NCBI RefSeq assembly: GCF_008831285.2 | Contig: NC_045144.1 | Coordinates: forward strand, 24,445,716 to 24,509,715 | From: Nymphaea colorata | Taxonomy: Eukaryota; Streptophyta; Magnoliopsida; Nymphaeales; Nymphaeaceae | Reading direction: 5' to 3' | DNA length: 64,000 bases | Shown: piece by piece, positions 35,735 through 45,641 of the stretch | How positions within the stretch are numbered: the first letter of the stretch is position 1 | How the letters are laid out: the number at the start of each line of letters is the position of its first letter | Notes under the pieces: generated by a model | Databases searched by the model: none | Seen by the model: only the letters and a program-made list of their open reading frames with translations | Told to the model about the DNA's origin: nothing | Program-made: the position numbers and the translations under genes

Positions 35735-35812
35735 GAGGCTGTGAAGTAGATATTACGATATTTGAAAGGAACTTCAAGTATGAGCCTTTGTTTTAAGAAA
35801 AATTAATTACTT

Positions 35813-36250
35813 TTGCATGGCTTTGTGGATGCAGATTTGGGTGGTGATCTTGACAGTAGGAGAAATACTACCGGGTACATTTACACCCTAGGAGGAACCT
35901 GTGTCAGTTGGGTTTCACAGCTTCAAAAGGTTGTTGCGTTGTCTGCTACAGAAGTTGAATATATTGCAGTTACAGAAGCCAGCAAAGAGATTATTTGGCT
36001 AAAGACTATTCTAAAAGAATTGCATGTAAAGGAAGATAAGAGTGTTCTCTCTTGTGACAGTCAAAGTGCAATTCATTTAGCCAAGAATCCAGTCTTCCAT
36101 GCTAGAACAAAGCATATTGAATTGAAGTATCATTTCATTAGAGATTTGTTGGAAGAGAAGATACTATCTCTTGAAAAGATTCGTGGAATAGAGAATCCAG
36201 CAGACATGTTGAGAAAGCCAGTGACTGCTGAGAAGCTGAGGTTATGTTAA
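35813..36250 (+). pseudogene. Copia RNase H
   Basis: GFVDADLGGDLDSRRNTTGY, SWVSQLQKVVALSATEVEYI and LSCDSQSAIHLAKNPVFHAR are the diagnostic RNase H blocks, with catalytic Asp/Glu residues in place. It ends in LRLC and TAA about 90 bp before the polypurine tract. A TAA near 35,800 separates it from the preceding frame. Confidence 0.92.
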
Positions 36251-36338
36251 ACCTCAGTTGGTCTCCAAGGTTGATTGATGAGGAGACATCGCACATGTTG
36301 AGTATGTGTTGTACAAGCACTTGGATGGATCAAATTCC

Positions 36339-36349
36339 AAGTGGGAGAT
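36339..36349 (+). promoter_or_regulatory. Polypurine tract of the copia element
   Basis: AAGTGGGAGAT immediately precedes the 3' LTR, as expected for the plus-strand primer. Confidence 0.85.
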
Positions 36350-36661
36350 TGTTGGTGTATGGAACTTGATCCATACTGGACACTCATATGCAATACTTGA
36401 ATTACTTTTTCTATATGTAAGGGCATACATGTCATTTTGTACAAACGCGGGTTTGCCCTAATCCTTATGTTTAGAGGATGGCCGCCGCTGGTGTGTGTCT
36501 GTCTGTGTGTTCATCTGAGAGAGAGAATACAAGAGATCTGTGCGACCGTGGACGTAGGAGATTATTGCTCCAAACCACGTAAATCGTTGTCTTCTTCCTT
36601 GTTGCTTCTAACCCCCTCTTGAGAGTGGGAGAGGAGAGTTTATTGTGTGTTGTTCCTAACG
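36350..36661 (+). repeat. 3' LTR of the copia element
   Basis: The complete-looking LTR. It starts TGTTGGTGTATGG right after a polypurine tract and ends GTTCCTAACG, the last base differing from the 5' LTR. Confidence 0.95.
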
Positions 36662-36666
36662 GGTCA
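36662..36666. repeat. Target-site duplication GGTCA, right
   Basis: Follows the right LTR. For this to fit, the LTR must end at 36,661 with CG instead of CA, one substitution from the left LTR end. Confidence 0.9.
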
Positions 36667-37204
36667 TAGAGTCTGGCAAGCCCAAAATCACCCAACCTGC
36701 CGTTTAGATCACCATCCAACAAAACATTACTCGCTTTAACATCTCTATGCACGACCACTTGCTCCCACTCTTCGTGAAGATACAGCAAGCCGAAAGCAAT
36801 TCCCTTTAGAATCTTGAACCTTTGTTCCCAACTCAGCCTGCTCCCTTTCGTCCCAAAAAGATGACTGTCTAGACTCCTGTTCTGCATGAACTCATAAACC
36901 AGGAGTAGATCTTCGCCTCGTCTACACCAACCATGCAATTGGACCACGTTTTTGTGCCTCATCCTCCCCAAGCTTGACACTTCTGCCACAAATTCCCTCA
37001 TCCCCTGCTTTGAACAATGTGAGACTTTCTTCACTGCAACCTCGATTCCGCTTCTGGGCAGCACACCTTTGTAGACACTGCCAAAGCCTCCTTTCCCCAA
37101 CTCTTCCTTGAAACCTTTAGTTGCCCTGTAGATTTTCTTGTAGGGGAGCCTATGTGGGTAGTCCATCTCCCATCCTTCTATCTTCTCAGACGTGAGCTTC
37201 CTCT
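36662..37204 (-). pseudogene. Kinase N-lobe and catalytic loop of the receptor kinase pseudogene
   Basis: Open frame from the juxtamembrane segment to the insertion point. Glycine loop [11 protein letters not shown] (about 37,085-37,115), Lys in EVAVKKV (about 37,030), [12 protein letters not shown] (about 36,725-36,755) and DFGLARLYD (36,666-36,693) are all intact. Beyond 36,661 the frame runs into the copia LTR, which would append some 60 foreign residues. This half alone lacks the activation segment and the C-lobe. Confidence 0.9.
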
Positions 37205-37642
37205 TCCTCTCTGGCGCCAGGACGAATGCGAAGCCATGGCCGCTGACTCCGAGAACTGGGATACGATTTCGAACACGAAATGGGTACTGAACGATTTGGT
37301 TTTCTTAGCACCAGGAGGCTTTTTGAACTACAGAATGGCAGGGTAGAACGCGTGGCCTTTGATGCCTGGATTCGTGGCAAGGTGACCGTTGGTCAGGGAA
37401 AGAGCCCCCGTTCTCGTAACAGTTGCAGAGTCGGATAGGTTCAGGTCTGAGGGGCAGAAGCGGTTGAAGAGAAAGGTGCTGTTGAGTGAAGTTGTAGGTG
37501 ATCTGCAGATATGAGCAAGAATGTGAACAAGGAAGATGAGAAGGAACCTTGAACGGGGAAGGGCCATGACAGAGAAGACCGCTGAAAATCACAAAAAACG
37601 CAACCTTTTCATTTCCACAGTTTGGCATCAATGGACGCTTTC

Positions 37643-37648
37643 TTATAA
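37643..37648 (-). promoter_or_regulatory. Candidate TATA box of the receptor kinase gene
   Basis: TATAAG on the minus strand (within CTTCTTATAAGAAAG), about 75 bp before the signal-peptide ATG at 37,567, a normal plant spacing with a short leader. Confidence 0.4.
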
Positions 37649-37649
37649 G

Positions 37650-39224
37650 AAGTGTGGATGGGAAAGGGAGGGGGGTACGGAAGACTATAATTTATTTCTG
37701 GTCATCGGAATTGGAGGAGTGCGCCACTCTGTACACAACGTATGTACATCATAGGTAGAGTATATTTACTTCAGCATTGTACGTGTACAGTGACATTCTT
37801 AACCTATCATTATCACATATCTTTTTTCATTATTTCATATCTCTATACTTTGTCTCATAACTATGATCTCCAACGTTATGGACATGGGATATGATATGGA
37901 ATGGTGTTAGATAATGAAAAAGCATAGTAAAATAAATGAATATGAGATAATGACTAAGGTATAAGATAATGACAGATATATGATATAAAGGATATGAGAA
38001 AATGTGTATGAAATAACAATAAGAGCATGAAATAATAGGCATGACAATGCGACATGAAGAGAATGAGATAACAACATAAACTGAGACAAAAAATGAAGAT
38101 GTTTCTTTGCTGTTTCGATCTACATTTACCATTGACTCAATCATTCGATCTTATCTGCACATACAAAAGTTCTTTTTTCTATTAACTAAAGGCATTTTCC
38201 ACCACCACTATATTGGCGTATGAAATTTTCGTGCCCAACAAGACATTTATAACCAGCTTCAGAATTGAAGTCGTTTTTGTAATAATGTTATTTGAGGGTA
38301 TCTGAAAGGCAACAGGACAGTTTTAAATCTTGTCACCAAGCGACATGCCTTTTGTTATGTAATGGGCAACTTGCTTGTTAGGGGTGCTGGTTTCCCCACT
38401 TTAACATATAATATGCTCTTCCTTTTTTTGACCTTCTTGAATTTCCACAAAAAACTTGACAACTTTATTTGAAAAATGATTATTCCGCCATATTTATTGT
38501 ACATACCAATTAGCCTAGCATTATTATTTGTACTATCTTAGGTTATATGAATTGGAAAGGAATACCAAAAAATGAAAAGTATTAGAGAACAACCTTTGTT
38601 TGCCTTCCCGAATTATCATTATTAATTCAAAACTATAACAGAGAAATTCTCATAGCTCCTGGAAATATACATATAGATCGGTCAATGCATATCAAACACA
38701 AAGAGTCAAGCAGTTACCTTCTTACATTAATTATGGTCGTCACAGCAAGGGTAGAGTTGGCTCATTATATAGAAAACATTTTTTTTAATTTAAAATGTGT
38801 AAAAGAAAAGTTTTTGTTAAAAACGAGCAATCGACTCCATTTTGAGCGATTCTGAACTTGCTCCAAATCTGATTTTGGTTTAGTCGGTTGTCGACTCGTT
38901 TGAGCGTGCGACTTAGGTTTAAAACATGACGCGTGATGCTCAAATTTTGTTGTTTTGAATGCGATTCGAATTTTGGGTCTGAAATGCTTGACTTGGATCT
39001 GAACTCAGGTTTTGGTTCTAATTTGAATCTGAAAGTTGAATTTTGTATTTGAATCTTGCGTCTAACTTTGGGTTTTGCGCTTGAGTAAAATAACGCAATC
39101 TTTCAGAAAAATTTGGGGTGATTACAGATGTCCCTCTTTATTACTAAGCCGGTGTTAGCCATGCTTAGTGACAAAGATAAGCACCACAAATTTTTCAAAC
39201 AAAACATGTTGGGAGAAATATATC
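37650..39224. other. Intergenic region upstream of the receptor kinase, no gene recognised
   Basis: AT-rich. 37,830-38,145 is rich in ATGA/GATAT/ATGAGAT words that give a Ser/Ile/Tyr-rich minus-strand frame without any domain. 38,830-39,120 has repeated GAATCTGA/TTTTGGGTCTGA words. 39,110-39,180 (GGTGATTACAGATGTCCCTC) looks like part of a retroelement. Confidence 0.5.
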
Positions 39225-39655
39225 AGGCTTAACCCCTTACCTGAGTGGGTTGTTTGAGCTAATGTCGCAGGTTTAACCCTTTGTCTGCGCGGGTTTGCCG
39301 ATATCAGATTCAGGTTTAACCCCCTGAATGGGTTGCCTCGACTTTCATCGCAATTTTAGCCCCTTACCTGTGTGCGTTGCATTGGCTTGCAGGTTCAACA
39401 CCTTATCTGTGTGGGCTGCGTTGGCTTGTAGTGCAGGTTTAACCCCTTTACCTACGTGGGTTGCTTTGGCTTCTAGTGTAGGTTTAACCCCTTTACCTGC
39501 GTCAGTTGCTTTGGCTTGCAGTGCAGGTTTAACCCCTTTACCTGCGTGTGTTGCTTCGGCTTGCATTGCAGGTTTAACCCCTTGCTTGTGTGGGTTGCTC
39601 TTTTATCCATAATTTCAGGTTTTACCCATTTCCTGCATGGGTTGCTCCATAACAA
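39225..39655. repeat. 45-bp minisatellite, about 10 units
   Basis: Units start GGTTTAACCCC near 39,227, 39,270, 39,313, 39,353 (shortened), 39,391, 39,436, 39,481, 39,526, 39,571 and 39,618, with TACCTGCGTGGGTTGC in mid-unit. The central four are exactly 45 bp apart. Because 45 is divisible by three, frames on both strands are open and give 15-residue repeats (SAGLTPLPACVALAC; AGKGVKPALQAKATH). Probably a non-coding array; translation is not supported by any start context. Confidence 0.9.
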
Positions 39656-39659
39656 GTGA

Positions 39660-40130
39660 CAATGCCGTGAAAGAACCCTCATCACCTCGAATACCTTTGT
39701 TGAATCAATGAATGAAACCGTGTTGCTCCTTCATTGGTTGTGGCAAGAAAATTTCCTATCACCTCGAGTGCTTTTAGTGAAATTTTTGTTTTCACCCAAG
39801 GCTAGATTTTGAACTTGTTAAAATTCTCCAAACTAATGTTTGGGTGGAGCTTGCTTTGAAAAGCCCATAACCAAACGGCTAAGTTGCACTTGCTCCATAA
39901 AATTCCCTTATCTAGTGACATGGTTGAGCTAGCTTTTAGAAAGCTCTGAACCTAGCGGCCGAATTGCACTTGATCAAGTCTTTAGCTTAACAGCTAAGTT
40001 GATTTGATTGGGATATGATCCTTTTTTCTGTGGACAATGATGATTGTTCATGAAAAATATTTGTTGAAAAAGCAATTTGGAAATGTCTTGAAATAAAAAT
40101 AAAAAAAAATGCTCCAGTATTGGCAATTGC
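39660..40130. other. Spacer between repeat arrays, no gene recognised
   Basis: Contains a loose direct repeat of GGCTAAGTTGCACTTGxTC / CGAATTGCACTTGATCAAG (39,885-39,975). No credible ORF. Confidence 0.5.
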
Positions 40131-41960
40131 CAAGATTAATAACAGAATTAGGTAGAAGATAAATGGTTGATGTCTTGGATTGAGACTGAGGTGAAGAAAA
40201 TAATGGAAATTGCCTCAATCAAATAAGGTATGAGCAAAATTATATAAAGAAGATATATTTTCTACTAATAGGAAAATGAGGGTGCAATGTAATGACATAT
40301 ATATGAACTTCGGAATGCAAGAATTTTTATTTTGCCTCTAAGGAGAAGAAATTGAGGCAAAGCTGGTAGAAAGGAAATTTGTTATAAGAATATGACTGGT
40401 AGATGGTTATTCTCATGGCGAGATATCAAGATAATGTAGAAAAATAGAAAATCTTAGTTTTGAAATGGTTAAATCTCAAGTAAAATATAAATATATGTGG
40501 TTTGATTCATGAAGATATAGATTCAACACAGGTGAATGAATAAATCAAAAATCAAATGTCCGACGATTGAAAATAGAATATAATCAGAGCTTTAGTAAAA
40601 ATCTTGGAATAAACAATGGTCCAATAAAATCATGGAAGTAGTAAAATGGTAAAAGGACACATCATATGTATTGAAGCCAAAAAATTATTGGGCTAAATAT
40701 AAATGAGAAAAAAGGAATGTACAGCCCGAGTCAAGCACATGTTGATCACAAACTGAGATTGAGGCGGAGAAACTAATGGAAGTTGCCTCAAAGAATGAAC
40801 GAATAAGCGAAAGGTAATATCACAAGTCTGCACTTGGATATAAAAGAATTTTGACATGAAATTGGGACAAAGTTTGAACGAAAGCAATTTATTATAGAAA
40901 TATGATCGGTAACTAGTGATTCTCATAGAAAGATATCAAGTTGATAACATAGGAAAATAAAGAGAATTACGAGCAATTTATCAATACATGATTTTTAATT
41001 CATGCATGTCTAATCATTGAAAATAGAGTATACTCGAGTACATGTCTGATGATTGAAAAATGAAGTATACTCGAGTTAAGCAACGATTGACATCCAATGA
41101 TAACTCAATAAAATCATGAAAGTAATAAAATAGGAAGAAAAATATACTATTGGTGTTGACTCTAGAAAATTGTCAAGCAAAGTCTCGTTTGAGAATATGA
41201 TTCCGAACAAATAAATGATGGATTGACAAAGAGCAATCGATGTCTCAAATATGGAAGTAGTAAAATACAATGAAATAAACCCTATGAGTACTGAGGATAG
41301 AGAATTATGAGGAAAAATAATGTATAACCTAAGCCAAGCAAAGTTGGTAATTGAATTAGAAAATGTGAGGTCGGACCAATGAATAAATGATGATGATGGA
41401 TTGATAAAGTATGATGAAATATAGATTTTGAAGCAATTCTACAACAAAAAGATGGACTTGTCAAAAAATAATTGACGACCCATGGGAAGCAAAACACACT
41501 ATGTATATTGAACCTAGAAAGTTATTGGGCTGCATACGAATGAGGGAGAAATAATGCAAGACTTGAGTCAAGTGAGTTGGTAATTGGGCCAATAGGTGGT
41601 CATGAGGTTGGAAAAATAAATAAGGGATTGACAATGTATAATAAAATGTATATTTCAAAGCAACTCTAGAAAAATAGACTTGCCAAGGAATAATTGATGA
41701 TCCAATGAAATTATGGAAGTAGTAAAATGTGAGGAAAGACACATCATAAGTATTGAAACTTGAAAAAATATTTGGCTAAAATGAGGGCAAAAGAATGCAT
41801 GACATAAGTCATGCAAAGCTGGTAATTGAGCCAATAACTGGCTATCAAGTTTCGAAATATGAAGTTGGACAAACGAATAGATGAGAAATTGACAAAGTAT
41901 GATAAAATGTAGATCTTGAAGTAATTCTGATAAATGGATTTGCTGAATGACAGTATTTAA
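40130..41960. repeat. Degenerate long tandem repeats
   Basis: Several diverged units recur: GAGACTGAGGTGAAGAAAxTAATGGAAATTGCCTC (40,183 and 40,750), TGGTTATTCTCATGGCGAGATATCAAG (40,403 and 40,915), ATGGAAGTAGTAAAATG with CATATGTATTGAA...TTATTGGGCT (40,627, 41,107, 41,475, 41,705) and GCAAAGCTGGTAATTGAGCC. Unit spacing varies from about 230 to 570 bp. No coding frame. Confidence 0.65.
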
Positions 41961-42834
41961 AAAATCAATGTCATTTAGATAGTTGGGTTAAAGCATGAGC
42001 TCATGGTGTGATCATGTTGAAGATTATATAGAGTTGATCGAATGAAACATTGATTTAAATAAGAAAACAAAATGTAAAACTATTAAATTGATCAAAATAT
42101 AGTGAAAGATGCACAAGCGATCATCATACAATGATAAACATCTAGCCCTTTCTAAGGCCACCTCTGTCAAGCATATATTTAGAAAATGAGCATAGGACCT
42201 TAATTAAATTGGGTTTAATCAAACTATTCCATATAAGATATGCTAGTAAACCTTACCCAAAAGGCTTGGTATGAGCATAAAATTTTTCATTTGGCAACTA
42301 AGGATAATGTTTATCTACTTCTTCTTGGACTCTCGTCGATATACCACAAGTTACCACTCATGATACTAACGAGGGGGCTTCCCACCCAAGGTGTGGTTTA
42401 GTTGTAAGGTTTAGTCTTGTGCTTCCGCTGAAGACCAAGCCCGGCAACATAATTACCGAGACAAATAGGTATTGGGGAATTTTTGAAATATGAGAAATCA
42501 TGCAAAATCGGTTGCCTAAGATGGTGATTAAAATAAGTAGAAGAGCAAATATTGTTTTGAATCAAGCCTTAAATTGAGAAGGTTGTATTTGATACTTGAT
42601 CTAGGTAAACATGATTGATCCTCCTCAACTAGTCTTATATGCAAGAGAGGAAATATAATCATCAAGTAATGTAATGAAATGCCGATGGGGTCAAGGCTAC
42701 CGAGCAAAATGACATGCAAATACATATTAAAATGTACATATTTCGTGAGTATTTTTCCTGAGTTGGACAAGTTCCAACCTCAAAAATTAATATAAAGGTA
42801 AAAATTCTCAAACCATACTCTCATTCTCACCATA
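41960..42834. other. Intergenic, no gene recognised
   Basis: AT-rich, with scattered CTTGG/AAGC words like the preceding repeats. A GC-richer patch at 42,330-42,450 (CCCACCCAAGGTGTGG) has no frame of interest. Confidence 0.45.
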
Positions 42835-43235
42835 CATTCACGTATAGATAGGAAAAATCAAATAACTTGAAACAAAACAATATTCAAGTAAAGAGAGAGA
42901 GAGAACATGATTCAACTATAAAAAGAAATATCATCTCATCTTCTCATGCTCTCGGTGCATTTGAGCATAGCCTATTGACTCTAAAATAGAGAATGAAAGC
43001 TATCTCCTTTAACCATGAAAAAATGAGGAAGAGAGAAAGAGAGGAAGCAAGGCAAGACTATTTTCAAGAAATAAAATAACATGACTCAAGCATGGAAATG
43101 AAAGATCATTTCATCTTCTCATGCTTCCGGTGCACTTGAGCATAGCCTCTTGTCTCTAAAAAGAGGTTGAGTGCTATCTGCTTTGGCCATGGAGAGATGA
43201 AGATGAGAGAAAAATAAAGAAAGAAGCAATGCTTG
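42835..43235. repeat. Two-unit tandem repeat of about 180 bp
   Basis: TCATCTTCTCATGCT(C/T)(T/C)CGGTGCA and GAGCATAGCCT...CTCTAAAA occur at 42,936 and 43,111, with flanking sequence also conserved between the units. No ORF. Confidence 0.8.
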
Positions 43236-43550
43236 AAATGATCTTGGACTTACCTTGAAAGAATCTCCAAGATAATGAAGAGGATGTCTCCATGAGATTA
43301 GGGTTCATTAGACCAACGTGTATGTCTCCATAAGATTTGCCCCCATCCGCTTTCTTAAGTTGGCACTAGGAGAGGGAGATTTTATAAACAAGAAATTTAT
43401 CTTCTCTATGTTCAGGTTTTGGCACTTCTTAGATATGAAGCTGTGATGCATTTGATTGCTTTTTGTAGATAAGTCCCTCCCCACACAATTCAAGTATTGA
43501 AGTTGGGGTACAAGACCCACAAACCAAAGTTAAAAAATTGATAAGAGTCC
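43236..43550. other. Spacer before the Harbinger-like element
   Basis: TCTCCATGAGATT / TCTCCATAAGATTTG is repeated at 43,287 and 43,325. No gene seen. Confidence 0.5.
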
Positions 43551-43553
43551 TAA

Positions 43554-45638
43554 AGGCCCGTTTGGTATATGGAACAGTTTGTAACTATACATAATCCACG
43601 AGAAAGTTGGGGTTGATTGATTGTACACTTTTTAACATGTGCCACAAAACTTCCCTAATATTTGAGCCATATCAATGGAATAGTTACCTACTGTTCTATT
43701 TAGCAAAACATACCTTAAAAAGGAGGAAACAGGGGATTAGATAGAAAATGGCTAGCATTCGGTAGAATGGGATCATTAGAGGGGAGACCTCCAGTACTCA
43801 AATGATTGGTATTGGTGTGAGGCACAAGACTGTGCTATTGGGCTCAGGTATTCACTACCCGATAATGGAGTCCAAGAAGACAAATGTGCAGGTGCCATTC
43901 AACATACTGCTAAAAAACAAGAGAAGTTATCTTTGAATATCCTTTCGCTGACGATGTTTGTACAACTAATGGTAGCATTATAATCCAAGTATACACCCCC
44001 TTATTCCTAATTTAAGCCCTTCTTTCCTCTTTACAATTTGCAAGAGGGGGAGGCACTGGATCCTCTACCTGAATTCATCTCCTTTTAGGAGCACCAAGAG
44101 ATGTCCTTTTCTCATCAATAAGAGGTCGTTTGGGAGAAGAAGCATTCTGTGGATGTCCCTTGAACCTGCTCCAAATATTGGGGCATATTCATGGACAAAA
44201 GTTTTAGTGTTTCATGAATCTACCTCAAGCCTTGGGGTAGGTTTATAAGACACTCACAAAGTGTCCCTGCTGCCAAACAGACTCTACAGGAATGAAAAGG
44301 ATTAGTCTAAGGTGCAAGGAGTAAAGAAAGACACAAGAAAGATGCAACTATGTATAGAAGGGTTCAAAGGCGCCTCAAACAAGGACCCTTTTGGTGGGAA
44401 AATCAACAGGTGGAGAGCCAAGAAGGATATATCACCTAGCAGGAAAAGACACAAAGCAAAGAGCAGTGGAGAAATAAAGATAAATTCTATGTAAAGAAAA
44501 GGGAATGACCAGTTTGCACAAGCATAACTTGCGAAAACCTAAAATTTTCTTGAATCAAGTCAGTCATGAAACCAAACTACTTGAATATCACAAGTAAACT
44601 TTTGATTTGGCCCATCCGTGAAGAGGGACACTGATCAACATGTCTATTTTAATTACATATGCTACCTATGAGAAAAAATATGTGGTCACATGATTGAATT
44701 AATGCGTAAAATATAAGAAAAGTGTAAAATAATATATAGAAGGTCTTCATTAATCTACATAGCATGTTGATAAATACAACACTGATGAAGCTTCAGTCTC
44801 TATTAAAAGTCCAAAACAATTTCAAAGTTGATGAGGGCATCTTGATTTCAAAGTTCTTGTGGTTCCTTAACAGGGAACAAAAAAATATAATAGTGAATGG
44901 ATATATAATCTTTGTTGGCTGTTGCATTAGAAAATTGGTGCATTACTGTTTCAATAAGCAAGATTTTTACATTATTATTCATCATTATTTTGAAGTATAT
45001 GTAATCTGGACAAGGGATATTATGCTTTGTGAAAATATTATGCAAGTCGTATATCATGTGATTTATTAATGTGAAGGAGCCATGAGGATGAACCACATTA
45101 AGGTAGTGTATTGGAATAAGAGTGGAGTAGGAAAGTTTGCAGCTCAATTAGACTAGTCTCTCTTCTGAAGGAGGAAAAGCTTAACATTAGTTGTAACTTG
45201 TAAAGCATGCTAACTAAAGATGCAGTTTTTGCAAATTTATGTTCTAGTACTATTTCCAGAAGAAAAGGTCTAATAAGAAATGGTATTTGAAATTCTAAGA
45301 GTTGTTAGCTTTGGAGATCAGATACCTAAGGTTGTCAAAAACTATATGGCTGTTTTTGGGACATTTTCATGTAAAATGATAGGAATAAGGCTGTTAAGGT
45401 CTTTTTTTTTGGCATATGAGCCTATACCTGTGTGTGCTTATGGAGTTGGAATGGATCCTTCCATCAACTGTTCCGCTACAGGAATGATGGGGCATTTCAA
45501 TGAGACAAAATTCCCTTAAGATAAATGTTTCATGAATATGGTTCAAAGATGGAGTAGATTTCATAGAACACCTTAGAAAGATTTTTATGGCAGATTCACA
45601 TAACAGTTACAAACTGTTCTACTTACCAAACGAGCCCC
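43554..45638. mobile_element. PIF/Harbinger-like DNA transposon, probably non-autonomous
   Basis: The left end AGGCCCGTTTGGTATATGG...GAACAGTTTGTAACT is mirrored at the right end (read on the other strand GGGGCTCGTTTGGTAAGTAG...AACAGTTTGTAACT), imperfect inverted repeats of about 33-35 bp. Both ends are flanked by TAA (43,551-43,553 and 45,639-45,641), the TWA duplication typical of PIF/Harbinger elements. Internal ORFs (44,312-44,494; 44,764-45,069; 45,280-45,519) show no recognisable transposase or Myb-like domain, so it is a deletion derivative or too decayed to identify. A hAT assignment is less likely because no 8-bp duplication fits. Confidence 0.75.
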
Positions 45639-45641
45639 TAA

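Larger units (their letters stand above)
32108..36661 (+). mobile_element. Ty1/copia LTR retrotransposon, nearly full length, inactive
   Basis: A 4,554-bp element on the plus strand with LTRs of 275 and 312 bp, primer-binding site, polypurine tract and gag-protease-integrase-reverse transcriptase-RNase H in copia order. It sits in the receptor kinase pseudogene, flanked by GGTCA on both sides. LTRs differ at about 7 positions outside one indel, suggesting a fairly recent insertion. The pol region has several stops and frameshifts and the YVDD motif is altered, so it cannot encode a working polyprotein. Short LTRs and overall size suggest a Tork/Tnt1-type lineage, which is an inference only. 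Confidence 0.97.
31591..37567 (-). pseudogene. L-type lectin receptor kinase pseudogene, split by a copia element
   Basis: These proteins are plasma-membrane receptors with an outside legume-lectin domain, one membrane span and a Ser/Thr kinase inside. On the minus strand: signal peptide from 37,567 (core FLLIFLVHILAHIC), lectin start FLFNRFCPSDLNLSDSATV, then GHAFYPAIL followed by TAG (37,328-37,330). Lectin sequence continues ([17 protein letters not shown]), shifts frame near 37,270, and after [11 protein letters not shown] (about 37,210) passes straight into the juxtamembrane [20 protein letters not shown]. Most of the lectin domain and the membrane span are thus missing. The kinase keeps the glycine loop, [13 protein letters not shown] and DFGLARLYD, is cut by the insertion, and resumes at 32,107 with HGTNPKTTHVVGSLGY. 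APE has become ALE. It ends at 31,591. No function expected. Confidence 0.93.

Noticed and set aside
36471-36661. C-terminal extension of the kinase frame into the LTR
   Set aside because: Residues after DFGLARLYD are read from the antisense LTR and are not part of the gene.
37830-38144. 104-residue minus-strand ORF rich in Ser/Ile/Tyr
   Set aside because: Derived from simple ATGAGATA-type words; no domain.
39328-39612. 15-residue repeat protein in the 45-bp array
   Set aside because: Both strands are open equally and outer units deviate from 45 bp; there is no evidence of translation.
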